Below are positions 26,483 through 35,660 of a DNA stretch of 64,000 nucleotides, piece by piece. Location of the stretch: positions 223,653 to 287,652 of the forward strand of contig NZ_FQZU01000001.1 of assembly GCF_900142135.1 (NCBI RefSeq). Direction: 5' to 3'. Position 1 is the stretch's first letter; the number at the start of each line of letters is the position of its first letter. The position numbers and the translations under genes are program-made. This DNA is from Desulfatibacillum alkenivorans DSM 16219. Its GTDB lineage: Bacteria; Desulfobacterota; Desulfobacteria; Desulfobacterales; Desulfatibacillaceae. The notes below the pieces were generated by a model. The model saw only the letters and a list, made by a program, of their open reading frames with translations. It did not search any database and was not told where the DNA came from.

Positions 26483-27283
26483 TTATGCCATTGGTTGGGA
26501 CTGCCGGGAAGCGCGCCGGTATGGATCCTGGCGGTAGTATTCCTTGAGCACCCGATACAACTCCGGGGCGTGCTCGACCATCTTTTGGGGCTGCTCGAAA
26601 AATTGCTCCGTGGCCACGGCGAAAAACTCCGCCTCATTCACGGCCCCGTAACTTCTTAAGAAGGATTTTTTTCCCTTCTTCGCATCTTTTTTCAGGCGCA
26701 AGAACTCCTCGGAGCAGACCCGGACCCAATCCCTGTACTCGGCCCTGTCCCGCAGGGGCGGCGTTCCGTCGGCCGCCCCGTCCAGCATGTCCAGCTTGTG
26801 GGCGAATTCATGATAAACCAGGTTGTGGCCGTCTTGGCTGTTGCGTCCGCCTCTCAACCCGGCGTCCCAGCACAAAATAACGGGACCGCCCTTGAAAGCC
26901 TGCCCCAGGATGGGTTGGGGCGCTTCAACGGACGTGGGGGAGCTTTCAAAAAAGCTCCGCTTGCGCCGAGGCGGAGTGACCGTGGAGGGATACACGATGA
27001 TGGACTGGACGTTCCGGTAATAGTTGTGGGGCAGGCCCAGAAGAAGGAGACAGGCCTGGGCCGCAATGGTGACCCGGATTTCGTCTGTCAACTCCAGCCC
27101 TCCGGCGCCCTCCCAGTATTTCTCGGCGACGAATACCTGGATCAGGGCATGGAGCTTTGCCCGCTCCTCCGCCTTCAGCATGCCGTAATAGGCGACGTTT
27201 TGAACAAGTATTTTTTTCCAGGTCGGCGGAAAGGGCGCCTGGGTGAGTTTTTTCCTGCGGCGATCTGCGAACCAGCGAAACAT
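26483..27283 (-). CDS. MtfA-family zinc peptidase (M90)
   Basis: This 266-residue protein resembles MtfA, a zinc-dependent aminopeptidase that in E. coli also binds the Mlc repressor. The zinc site HEFAHKLDMLDG is intact, and the following glutamate zone (NEAEFFAVATEQFFEQP) matches the family. Other conserved parts are QACLLLLG and the IIVYPSTV segment. No signal peptide is present, so it is cytoplasmic. GGGAG lies before the ATG. It lies downstream of pdxA on the same strand with a 30-bp repeat between them, and upstream of the unknown gene at 25463. Confidence 0.9.
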   Translation of the reverse strand: MFRWFADRRRKKLTQAPFPPTWKKILVQNVAYYGMLKAEERAKLHALIQVFVAEKYWEGAGGLELTDEIRVTIAAQACLLLLGLPHNYYRNVQSIIVYPSTVTPPRRKRSFFESSPTSVEAPQPILGQAFKGGPVILCWDAGLRGGRNSQDGHNLVYHEFAHKLDMLDGAADGTPPLRDRAEYRDWVRVCSEEFLRLKKDAKKGKKSFLRSYGAVNEAEFFAVATEQFFEQPQKMVEHAPELYRVLKEYYRQDPYRRASRQSQPMA

Positions 27284-27351
27284 TGCACTCCCTATTCATT
27301 TGAGGGTAAGGGGGCAAGCCTTTGTGTGCCCTTTGGCATTCGAAAAAAAGG

Positions 27352-27381
27352 CTCAAACGTCAAACGTAGACTTGACCCCAT
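27352..27381 (-). repeat. 30-bp repeat, right copy of an inverted pair
   Basis: The inverse of 25451-25480 with a single difference. It ends 4 bp before the pdxA stop codon. The pair encloses about 1.9 kb holding two genes. Confidence 0.7.
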
Positions 27382-27385
27382 GGTA

Positions 27386-28387
27386 TTATTTGAGGTGGGA
27401 GGCCTGCAAAGCCGCCATGCGGATGGCCGCCTCCATGCTGCCATGGTCGGCCTTGCCGGTTCCGGCCAGGTCGTAAGCCGTGCCGTGATCCACCGAGGTG
27501 CGGATGATGGGCAGCCCCAGGGTGGTGTTCACCCCGTCGTGAAAATGGATCATCTTGAACGGAATAAGCCCCTGGTCGTGATACATGCAGACCACGGCGT
27601 CCCACTTTCCCTGCTGGGCGTGGTAAAACAGGGTGTCCGCAGGCCAGGGGCCGTCCAGCGCGATGTCGCCGCCTTTGAAGTGCTCCATGGCCGGGATGAT
27701 CACGTCCCTTTCCTCATTGCCGAAGGCGCCTTCCTCGCCGGCGTGGGGATTCAAGGCGGCCACCGCCAATTTGGGTCGGGGAATTCCAAACCTTTCCTTT
27801 AATGCCTGGCCTGTCACTTCGACGGTTTCAATAAATTTCTCCCGGGTCACATGGGCCGGAATTTCGCTGACGGCCATGTGGATGGTCACCAGCACCACCC
27901 GCAGCTTGTCCCCCGCCAGCATCATGACATACTTGCTGGTCCCGGTTCGTTGGGCTAAGAGCTCGGTATGGCCGGCGAAAGTGTAGCCGGCCGCATGCAC
28001 CGCCGCTTTTTGGATAGGGCCGGTCGTAACAGCCTGTATCCGGTTGTCCCTGGCATAATCCACAGCCGTGGTGATATATTTGACCATGGCTTCACCCGTC
28101 TCCGCGCAAGGCGTTTTAGGCGCAAGCCGGGCCGGATCCAGGTCTGACACAGGCAGTATGTCCACCCGGCCGTACTCATAGGGGGCGTCCTCCGGGGACC
28201 TTGCAGGGCGGAAGTCCAGGCCCGACCGGATCAAAGTTTCCGCCCGCTCCATAACCAGTAAATCGCCGATAACCAATGGCCGGCAAATATTATAAATTTC
28301 CTTGTTTTTTAAGGTTTTAACTATGATTTCAGGGCCGACTCCCACAGGGTCTCCCATGGTGATTCCGATGATTGGCAATGATTCCAT
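27386..28387 (-). CDS. pdxA: 4-hydroxythreonine-4-phosphate dehydrogenase
   Basis: PdxA oxidises 4-phospho-hydroxy-L-threonine with NAD(P), giving the aminoketone that PdxJ converts to pyridoxine 5'-phosphate. The 333-residue length is normal. Motifs are complete: [14 protein letters not shown] at the N-terminus, [24 protein letters not shown], the metal-binding histidines in [20 protein letters not shown] and [11 protein letters not shown], and the closing [14 protein letters not shown]. Some PdxA relatives (PdxA2) act on four-carbon sugar acid phosphates. No vitamin B6 or sugar-acid genes lie nearby to decide between them. Confidence 0.93.
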   Translation of the reverse strand: MESLPIIGITMGDPVGVGPEIIVKTLKNKEIYNICRPLVIGDLLVMERAETLIRSGLDFRPARSPEDAPYEYGRVDILPVSDLDPARLAPKTPCAETGEAMVKYITTAVDYARDNRIQAVTTGPIQKAAVHAAGYTFAGHTELLAQRTGTSKYVMMLAGDKLRVVLVTIHMAVSEIPAHVTREKFIETVEVTGQALKERFGIPRPKLAVAALNPHAGEEGAFGNEERDVIIPAMEHFKGGDIALDGPWPADTLFYHAQQGKWDAVVCMYHDQGLIPFKMIHFHDGVNTTLGLPIIRTSVDHGTAYDLAGTGKADHGSMEAAIRMAALQASHLK

Positions 28388-29208
28388 TTTAGTCTCCTCC
28401 TGAAAAGGATCATAGTGCAGGAATTCAGTGATTTCAAGCGTCTAAGCATGCATGGTCTACTTTAACAACTACTTTAAGAATTACTAGGCGCATTTTAGTT
28501 CGTTTTTGCAGCGTTGATATAGGTTTTTTCAATATAACTTTTTTTTGAAAAAAAAAGATCAACCCCGAATTGCGCAAAACATAATGTTTTCAAAGTCCAA
28601 GGCTCCGGAAAAGAGGTCTCGGTTTTCGATGAGGGCGAAAATCGGAATAATCCAGAGGAAATTGGAGGAAATGGGAGATCGTAAAATTGTTAATAACTTC
28701 ACAGGTGCACGGATGTTCCCAATATGCTTGGGAAAAGAAACCATAAAAGAAACAAGTGTGATTTAGGCGGTTTAAATTTCATGTGTTAAAATTTGATTAA
28801 AAAATCAGGAGGTTATTTTTAGGACGGGAGCCGGAGGTTTGAGATGTTTTTAAGAAGAAAATCGCTCTTATCCGATTTGACGTCGAAGGGCCTCTGAGCT
28901 TATAACGCTATCAACGCTTGGGTCACTTCGGCCCGCTTCAAAAAAACCGCGAAAAAATATCTGAAAACATTCCCATTTGGAACGGCGCAGTTGCGTCCAT
29001 GTCCGGTGAGACGTCCGGGCAATCAGGGGCTATTGTAGCACACCCAGAGGATATTTTTTTCCAAATTTTTTGTAAGCGGCCAAAAAACTTTTTAAGCGGT
29101 TGATGAAAAGGGGACGGCAAAAACCCGATCAAAACCGTACAGGATACCTTTGCGGCCGGGAAAAGCCTTAGAAATTTTAACCTTTTAAATTACTCGTAGG
29201 GAATATCC
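28388..29208. other. 820-bp AT-rich gap upstream of the DnaA-family gene
   Basis: No convincing gene is present; the longest frame (28545-28766) starts at a TTG without a ribosome site. The stretch is AT-rich with long A and T runs, including a TTTTTTTTGAAAAAAAAA hairpin near 28540-28557. I looked for TTATCCACA-type DnaA boxes and found none better than 6 of 9 matches. An origin-like role is possible because of position and composition but is not supported by boxes. Confidence 0.35.
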
Positions 29209-30573
29209 ATGATGACAGATTCTATGCGGCTAGTCTGGGAAAAGGCCAAGGAAGCCATTCGTTCGCAGGTGCCGGATCAGGGATATCTCATGTGGATTGA
29301 TCCGTTGAAGGTGCTCAAAGCCGCCGAGGATTCGGTGGTGCTGGGATGCCCAAACCCCTTGGCTAAGAAATGGTTGATGGACCACTATCGCGGCTTGCTG
29401 GAATCGGCGATGCGCGAGGCGGCCCAACGACCGTTAAAAGTCCTTTTGGAGGTGGCGGAGTGCGCGGCCGAGGCCCCGGAGGCGCCGGAAGAGGCGCCTC
29501 AGCAGTTGTGCCTGCCTGCCTTCGCCGACATTCCCCGGCCCAGTTCGGGGAGGCTCCTGAACCGGGATTTCACCTTTGACAGTTTTGTGGTGGGGGATTG
29601 CAACGACTTCGCCTATTCGGCGGCGTTGTCCGTAGCCTCCAAACGTTCCAAACTTCATGCTCCATTATATCTCCTGGCTCAGACCGGGTTGGGCAAGAGC
29701 CATTTGTCCCAGGCGGTGGGGCGCCAGGTGATGCAGGAAAGCCCCGAGGAGCGGGTTTTTTACATCACTGCGGAAGATTTCACCAACGAGATGATCGGCG
29801 CCCTGAACACGGGAACCATTTCCTCGTTCAAGGAAAAATACCGCAGGAACTGCGACACGTTGATCCTGGAAGACGTCCATTTTCTGAGCGGAAAGAACCG
29901 GACCCAGGATGAATTGGCATTTACCTTGGATTCCCTCATGGAAACCAACAAGCGCCTGGTTTTCACCAGTGCGTATCTGCCTTCGGAAATCCCCAAGATG
30001 CACGATTCCATGCGCTCCAGGCTCAACGCCGGAGTCATTTCCAGCCTGGAAGCCCCGGATTTCAGAATGCGAATGCGCATACTTCAGCGCAAAGCCAATT
30101 CCGCCAAAATAGCTCTGCCCATGGATGTGGCCGAATTCATGGCCTCCGAACTCACCGGGGACATCCGCCACCTGGAAAGCGGCATCAAAGGCCTGGCCGC
30201 CAGAAACTCTATCATGGGGCGCGGCATCGACCTGAAAATGGCCCGGGAAGTGGTTGGGAACATCGTCAGGAACAGAAAAGCCTTGACTCTGGGCGTCATA
30301 ACAAAGATGGTCTGCAAATATTACCGGGTCACCGAAGAAGATCTGCGGTCCCGGTCCCGGAAGCAAGCCATAGCACGTCCCAGGCAGGTCGCCATGTATT
30401 TGGGCCGGCGCTATACGGATCAGTCCCTGCAGGCCATCGGCCGGAGCTTTAACCGCTATCACGCCACGGCCCTCCATGCCGTGGGCGTGGTGGAACGCCA
30501 CATCCGCGAACACGGGGACATGCGGGAGCCTGTCCTTTTCCTGTGCGGGAAAATTGAATCCGGGGAATTTTAA
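29209..30573 (+). CDS. DnaA-family replication initiator, divergent
   Basis: This 454-residue protein has all DnaA domains: domain I (about 1-80), a short linker, an AAA+ domain III and DNA-binding domain IV. Walker A is AQTGLGKSHL and Walker B is LILEDVHFLSGK, with Glu where most DnaA proteins have Asp (IDDIQF). Domain IV keeps ARPRQVAMYLGRRYTDQSLQAIG, but the box-reading motif, normally close to RDHTTVLHA, is RYHATALHA. No dnaN, recF or gyrB follows, as they would at a typical origin. It may be a second DnaA acting as a regulator or initiator with altered site choice. It ends before a strong terminator. Confidence 0.88.
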   Translation: MMTDSMRLVWEKAKEAIRSQVPDQGYLMWIDPLKVLKAAEDSVVLGCPNPLAKKWLMDHYRGLLESAMREAAQRPLKVLLEVAECAAEAPEAPEEAPQQLCLPAFADIPRPSSGRLLNRDFTFDSFVVGDCNDFAYSAALSVASKRSKLHAPLYLLAQTGLGKSHLSQAVGRQVMQESPEERVFYITAEDFTNEMIGALNTGTISSFKEKYRRNCDTLILEDVHFLSGKNRTQDELAFTLDSLMETNKRLVFTSAYLPSEIPKMHDSMRSRLNAGVISSLEAPDFRMRMRILQRKANSAKIALPMDVAEFMASELTGDIRHLESGIKGLAARNSIMGRGIDLKMAREVVGNIVRNRKALTLGVITKMVCKYYRVTEEDLRSRSRKQAIARPRQVAMYLGRRYTDQSLQAIGRSFNRYHATALHAVGVVERHIREHGDMREPVLFLCGKIESGEF

Positions 30574-30617
30574 AACCTGACGAGATCATTTTTCCGCAGT
30601 CATGAAGCTGCCTTTTG

Positions 30618-30657
30618 GGCCTTCCCTGCAGCCTGCTGCGGGGGAGGCCTTTTTTAT
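30618..30657 (+). terminator. strong terminator touching the glcD start codon
   Basis: A 14-bp stem (30618-30631 with 30636-30649, two G-T pairs) with a 4-nt loop is followed by seven T residues. It follows the dnaA-like stop by 45 nt. The T-run ends 2 nt before the ATG of the oxidase, and the only Shine-Dalgarno-like GGGGAGG is inside the 3' arm. Confidence 0.8.
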
Positions 30658-30658
30658 T

Positions 30659-32047
30659 ATGCCCATAGACGCCGCCATTATAAAAATTCTGAAAAAAATC
30701 GTTGGCCCCAAACACGTCCATGACTCATGGCATCAGCGGGCGGCTTACGCCTATGACGCGTCCAACAGGGATTTTGCGCCCGACGCCGTGGTTTTTCCGG
30801 CCACCACAGCCCACGTGGCTGAAATCATCAACCTGGCCAATCTCAATAATTTTTACGTCATCCCCCGGGGAGCGGGAACGGGAATGACCGGCGGGTCCCT
30901 GGCCGTGGAAGGCGGGGTGGTTATGCCCCTGACCCGCATGGACCAGGTGCTTGGCGTGGATCCGGCCAATCTGACGGCGGACGTGGAGCCCGGGGTGGTC
31001 ACCGGCGATTTTCAGAAGCTGGTGGAAGCCCAGGGCCTGTTTTATCCCCCGGACCCGTCCAGTTCGGCCTACTGCACCATGGGCGGCAACGTGGCCGAAT
31101 GCGCGGGAGGCCCCAAGGCCGTCAAATACGGCGTCACCAGGGATTACGTCCTGGGCCTGGAAGCGGTCACCGGCGCAGGCGAGATCATCACCACCGGCGT
31201 GCGCACGGCCAAAGGCGTGGTGGGCTACGACCTCACCCGGCTGATCACAGGCTCCGAAGGCACCCTGGCCGTCATTACCCGGATCACCGTGCGCCTCTTG
31301 CCTCTGCCTGAGTCGGTGCGCACCATTACGGCCGTGTACGACAAAATCGACGACGCCGCCAAAACCGTGGCCGCCGTGTTCTCCGCCGGCATCATATGCC
31401 GGAGCATCGAATACCTGGATCAGGCGGCTATAGGATGCGCCGAAAGCCACCTGGAAATCGGCCTGCCCACGGACGCGGAAGCCATTCTGCTTTTGGAAGT
31501 GGACGGCGATCCCCAGCAGGCGGAGCGCGCCGCCGAAAGGGTCGCCAAGGTCTGCCGGGATCAGAACGCCCGCACCGTATCAGGCGTGGACGACGCCGAA
31601 GCCGCCGCCAATCTCTGGAAAGCCCGCAAGGGGCTGTCGCCGGCCCTTTTCAAGTACGGCCCGCATAAAATCAACGAAGACATTGTGGTGCCCCGCACGA
31701 AAATTCCCGACGTGGTGCGCAGGATCAACCAACTCCGGGAGAAAACCGGCCTGACCATGGTCAGCTTCGGCCATGCCGGGGACGGCAACATTCATTTTAA
31801 CATCATGCTGGATAAGGAAGACCCGGTCGCCCTGGAAAAGGCCGAGTCCGCCGTGGTGGAGCTTTTTGACTACGTCCTGAAACTGGGCGGCACCATTTCC
31901 GGCGAGCACGGCGTGGGCATTTCCAAAGCCCCGTATTTTGACATGGAAGTTCCCCCCGCCCAGATAGCAATCATGCGCCAGATCAAGGACGTGTTCGACC
32001 CGAACCACATCCTTAATCCCGGCAAAATGTTTCCGCCGGAATCCTAA
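30659..32047 (+). CDS. FAD-linked oxidase, GlcD/D-lactate dehydrogenase type
   Basis: The product is 462 residues when started at the ATG at 30659, matching the family length; the longer frame would translate through the terminator hairpin. It oxidises a 2-hydroxy acid such as glycolate or D-lactate with FAD. The FAD-binding_4 domain shows VIPRGAGTGMTGGS (about 75-88), PPDPSSSAYCTMGGNVAECAGGP and the GLEAVTGAGEII region. The FAD-oxidase C-terminal domain ends in FGHAGDGNIHFN and GTISGEHGVGISK, which hold substrate and flavin contacts. The partner iron-sulfur subunit genes (glcE, glcF) are not adjacent. Confidence 0.9.
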   Translation: MPIDAAIIKILKKIVGPKHVHDSWHQRAAYAYDASNRDFAPDAVVFPATTAHVAEIINLANLNNFYVIPRGAGTGMTGGSLAVEGGVVMPLTRMDQVLGVDPANLTADVEPGVVTGDFQKLVEAQGLFYPPDPSSSAYCTMGGNVAECAGGPKAVKYGVTRDYVLGLEAVTGAGEIITTGVRTAKGVVGYDLTRLITGSEGTLAVITRITVRLLPLPESVRTITAVYDKIDDAAKTVAAVFSAGIICRSIEYLDQAAIGCAESHLEIGLPTDAEAILLLEVDGDPQQAERAAERVAKVCRDQNARTVSGVDDAEAAANLWKARKGLSPALFKYGPHKINEDIVVPRTKIPDVVRRINQLREKTGLTMVSFGHAGDGNIHFNIMLDKEDPVALEKAESAVVELFDYVLKLGGTISGEHGVGISKAPYFDMEVPPAQIAIMRQIKDVFDPNHILNPGKMFPPES

Positions 32048-32064
32048 AGCCTTTTTTCATCCTC

Positions 32065-32094
32065 AAAAAAAGCGGGAGACGAGCCGTCTCCCGC
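32065..32094 (-). terminator. intrinsic terminator of the C25 protease gene
   Basis: On the minus strand GCGGGAGAC (32086-32094) pairs with GTCTCCCGC (32072-32080) around a 5-nt loop, followed by seven T. It also sits just behind the convergent oxidase gene. Confidence 0.75.
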
Positions 32095-32186
32095 AAGCGA
32101 ATAAAGTTTGAGCTTCTCCAGGTTCTTGATATTGTTGTTTGTATGGAATTTCCAGGGAAGCCGGCCGCTGTCGCGGCTTCGTGAAA

Positions 32187-35039
32187 TCAGTTCGTCTTGC
32201 CCCTGAAGTCGAGGGGGCCTGACGGGCCTTTGTCTCTGATCCAGCCCTGGAAGAGCCTGCAGGTCTGATCCCCCTCCGGCCAAAAATAACGGGAGTCGCT
32301 GCCTAACATCAACTCGATGGCGCCTTCCGAGTCGTTTCCGTCTTCAATGCACCAGGCGATTCGATTGGCTTCGATCAGAGGCTTGACGAGCGTCTTTCCC
32401 GCATAGGTTATGTCTCCGTCTGACTTGATTTCCAGGTTGGACGCATCATGCCATGTTCCGGTCGTTCCTCCGTATTTTGTCCCGCAGGTGTACTGGCCGG
32501 TAAAATAAAAGTTGAGATGCTGCTTTTGCCAGGAGGCTTTGTGGATGCGGCCGCTGTTAGTGACGCTCAGGATATTGATGCTGGTCTGCACCTGGTCATA
32601 CAGCACGTTGAACTTATCGGAGACGATTGCGCCTTCTTCGCCGCCCTCGTTCATGGCCCAATAGCCGAGCAGGCCGTTGTGCCGATCGATTTCGTCTGCG
32701 AGGATATTGTCGAAAATATCGCCCTGGATCTCCTTTTGGGAGCGGGCTTTGTTCCACAAGGCCACGCTGGCGATGTCCCCCTGGAACCACCGTTTGTCCC
32801 ACTCGGGATTGGCGTTTTTAGCAAAGACAAGGTCTCCGTTGTATTGGGTGATGTTTCCCTTGACGGATTTGCTGAACCAAAGCTCCCCGTCCACGTACAT
32901 TTTAATGATTTTGCCGTCAAAGGTCCCCGCCAGATGATACCAGCGTTTGGCTTTCAGCTTGGGGGACTTTGAGGGATCGTCGGGCTGGGCGTAATAATGC
33001 GTCTTGCCAATGGTGACCATCATGCGGGGGATGGCTTCCCCCACACGGAGCTCCCAGCCGCTTTCGGGGCCGTGCTTGGAAACCACGGCGTCCTGCCAGT
33101 TTCCGCCGTTAAAGGATTCGGCGCGCATCATGACCTCAACCGTAATCTCCTTGGCCGTCGCAATGTCGGGAGAGTTGGAAACCGATGCATAGGAGCCGTC
33201 ATTGCCCTTGAAGCTGACCGAGTAGTTTTTCACCTTTTTGGCGTCCGCCGTCGGGTCCCCCAGGAGCAGGTACATCTTGATGTTCTGCTTGGCCAGGTCG
33301 CTGGTATCATTCTGCCATAACTTGGCCGTGCCGTATTGGGCGATTTCGCCGATGCCGGTGTACCGCTCGTTGATGATTCCTTCCCATAAAAATTTGTCGA
33401 ACTTGTGATTTACGGCGGTGTAGGACGGCCTGGACGCTCCCCAGAATCCGGCGGATTTCAATTTGCTGATCCATGTTTCGCCAAAGCAGGGGCCTGTCCA
33501 GTCAATGAAATTGTTCAGGCAGCAGATGCTGAGGACCAAGGGCGTCTTGCTTCCGGTTTTCAGGTTGGTGACGTCGTTGATGTTCAGTCCATTGGAAGCC
33601 TGCCAGGCGGTCTGGGAGCCGTGCCCGCGATAGTTCACGATATCCGCGCCGCCGTTTTTGGCGACGTTATGGTTGTCCCGTTCGTTGAGTCTTTCAATGA
33701 TCTTCGCCTTGGTCGCCGCCGGATCGCTGCCGTAGTATTTTAACGCGGCGTTGTAATCCTTGCGTTTTTCCCCGTCAATGGCGACGGCGATGGCGTCCTT
33801 GCACTGCTCGTAATCGTTGCGCTGGTAGGTGGTGAGCATAATGACGTCCCGCCATTGGCTGCCGTGGCGGCCGAAGGCGAGGGCGCGCACGCAGATTTTC
33901 TTCATAGTATCAACGTCGCTTGCCGGAAAGCGGCCGACCAGGAGTTCGGGCAGAATATCCCCGGAAATGTCGGCATAGTAATGATCCGAGGCCATGAGCC
34001 CATGATGCGGCTCGTCGCCCGGATCGTTCCAGGTTGCGCAGGCCGTATGATGGGTGGGGATTTTGTCCACGTCTCCTCCCAGGATCACCCATTTAGGGCG
34101 CAGCGCCCAGTTATTGTAGGCATAGGTAAGAAAATCCTTGATGGAAACGTCATCCCCGGTTGCCGGAAATTCCTTTTTGATGTCATCCAGCAGCGCGAGC
34201 TTGACCGTGTGGTCCAGGTTGCGAATGTCGATGAAGTTTTTAAAGGCGTCCTTGAGATCGCCGGTGGTCACAATGACAAAATCGCCGTGGTTGCCCGGGT
34301 CCTTGAGCTTTTTGGGCTCGGCCGCCTTGGCGTCCGCGTCTGCGCCCAGCTTGTCTTCCGTCTCAAAAGCCGTGCCGGCGTCCAGAATCAGGGAGTCCAG
34401 AATGGCGTTGGATGCCTGGCCGCGTTTCATGGGGACGCAGTCCATGCCCGGCTTGGTGTCGTAAGTCACTTCCAGTTCCATTCTTTCCACCAAAACGACT
34501 TTGCCAGTCTGGGGATTGTACTTGGCCGGAAAAACCAGGATGTGCGCCACCAGACGGCCTGAAACCCGTTTTTCCCCCACGAACTCGAAGGGCTGATCCG
34601 GAACAAAAGCGTCTTTCCCGTATATGCCGGGGTCCGGTTTGTACACCTCCGCCTGGCCTTCGATGGCGGGCTCGGCCACGGGAATCAGGTTGTATTTCCC
34701 GTCAAGCTCGCGATCCGCCTCTTTGAGCAGCTTCACGCCCGTAACCTTTGCATTGGGCGGAACGGCCACAAAGAGCCCTTCCTGGGGGACCGCCGGATGG
34801 CCCGGCTGCGTGTGCACCCCCGCGCTGGGAATGTCGATAAGGTCATACACATTCCCCCGATACTCCAGTTCATCCATCCAGGCGCCGGTCAATTCGTAGG
34901 TTACGATTGTGGCGCCGCCGCCCTGGTCGTCAACCCCCAGACTCCGCACTTTGGAGTAATCCGTCTTGGCGATTGACTTGTCCGCTTCTTTGCCGATGTC
35001 GGTTTTTCCGGACGCAGAGATCCATGTTCGTTTTTCCAT
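32187..35039 (-). CDS. gingipain-family (C25) cysteine protease with LamG domain
   Basis: The product is 950 residues. Residues about 60-250 resemble the C25 propeptide region, and about 253-560 form the caspase-like gingipain domain. The probable catalytic His473 is in YRGHGSQ and the cysteine is Cys506 or Cys507 in LSICCLNN. Residues about 640-810 form a LamG/concanavalin-like domain (AKRWYHLAGTFDGK, MYVDGELW, GDIASVALWNKARS). The last 110 residues are a separate small beta domain with paired cysteines. Oddly, no signal peptide or C-terminal sorting signal is visible, although the family is normally secreted. GGAGG precedes the ATG; a 21-bp element repeated at 35394 lies in its promoter region. 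Confidence 0.85.
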   Translation of the reverse strand: MEKRTWISASGKTDIGKEADKSIAKTDYSKVRSLGVDDQGGGATIVTYELTGAWMDELEYRGNVYDLIDIPSAGVHTQPGHPAVPQEGLFVAVPPNAKVTGVKLLKEADRELDGKYNLIPVAEPAIEGQAEVYKPDPGIYGKDAFVPDQPFEFVGEKRVSGRLVAHILVFPAKYNPQTGKVVLVERMELEVTYDTKPGMDCVPMKRGQASNAILDSLILDAGTAFETEDKLGADADAKAAEPKKLKDPGNHGDFVIVTTGDLKDAFKNFIDIRNLDHTVKLALLDDIKKEFPATGDDVSIKDFLTYAYNNWALRPKWVILGGDVDKIPTHHTACATWNDPGDEPHHGLMASDHYYADISGDILPELLVGRFPASDVDTMKKICVRALAFGRHGSQWRDVIMLTTYQRNDYEQCKDAIAVAIDGEKRKDYNAALKYYGSDPAATKAKIIERLNERDNHNVAKNGGADIVNYRGHGSQTAWQASNGLNINDVTNLKTGSKTPLVLSICCLNNFIDWTGPCFGETWISKLKSAGFWGASRPSYTAVNHKFDKFLWEGIINERYTGIGEIAQYGTAKLWQNDTSDLAKQNIKMYLLLGDPTADAKKVKNYSVSFKGNDGSYASVSNSPDIATAKEITVEVMMRAESFNGGNWQDAVVSKHGPESGWELRVGEAIPRMMVTIGKTHYYAQPDDPSKSPKLKAKRWYHLAGTFDGKIIKMYVDGELWFSKSVKGNITQYNGDLVFAKNANPEWDKRWFQGDIASVALWNKARSQKEIQGDIFDNILADEIDRHNGLLGYWAMNEGGEEGAIVSDKFNVLYDQVQTSINILSVTNSGRIHKASWQKQHLNFYFTGQYTCGTKYGGTTGTWHDASNLEIKSDGDITYAGKTLVKPLIEANRIAWCIEDGNDSEGAIELMLGSDSRYFWPEGDQTCRLFQGWIRDKGPSGPLDFRGKTN

Positions 35040-35057
35040 GTGCCGCCTCCTTGTTAG

Positions 35058-35078
35058 TGTTTAGTATATAATACACAA
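35058..35078. repeat. 21-bp exact direct repeat, copy 1 (promoter-proximal)
   Basis: The core TTTAGTATATAATACAC is identical to 35394-35414. On the minus strand it lies about 19 nt upstream of the C25 protease start, and its TATTATATAC core could be that gene's -10 region. It may be an operator or promoter element shared by the two sides of the gap. Confidence 0.55.
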
Positions 35079-35393
35079 AATGCCCTTAAAAAAATCACGA
35101 CTCGCCTCTCGCACCGAAGGCGCATCATGACACCCCTAAAAAGCCCCGCTTAAACGCCTACATTATGGGGCGAAAAAACAAAGGCCCTATATCAGCCCAT
35201 TTCCGGACTATCGATCAAATTGGATTTTTAGCTAAAATCTAAATATAACAGATACTTAAATCGCTTACACAAAGACCGCCCTGCAGCATGCGAATAGAGA
35301 TTCATTGCGGGTCTTCGGCTTTGCACGCCGCTTTCGTTCTTTGAGATTGATCAGCCCTATGCCAGTTACACGATCTTGCCGGCTTATGTTTAT

Positions 35394-35414
35394 TGTTTAG
35401 TATATAATACACAA
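35394..35414. repeat. 21-bp exact direct repeat, copy 2
   Basis: Second identical copy, 336 bp from the first, in the promoter region facing the Cache protein gene. The 35040-35660 gap otherwise shows no convincing gene; the frame at 35453-35740 lacks a proper start and overlaps the Cache gene out of frame. Confidence 0.55.
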
Positions 35415-35660
35415 TAATTCAGGTCTGCGTCAATCATTATCTCACCATTAATTTGAATCCAAAGGAGGATCTTGGGAGGCCGCCCGCTCCCCCTGCTCTC
35501 CAGCTATTTGAAAACGGGATTTTTTGCTCGGCTGTGGGTATTCACATTACTTTACCTTATCCGCACCGGCTTGGTAGTATGTTATTTGCATTTTGGTATC
35601 GCTCCAAACAGATGAGCAAACCGATTCCAATGGATCCGCAAGCGAGGGAGGTGATCGCCC

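Noticed and set aside
28545-28766. 73-residue frame upstream of the DnaA-family gene
   Set aside because: It starts at a TTG inside an A/T run without a ribosome site, and the sequence has no domain character.
28388-29208. chromosome origin of replication
   Set aside because: Position and AT richness invite it, but no standard DnaA boxes and no dnaN/gyrB context were found.
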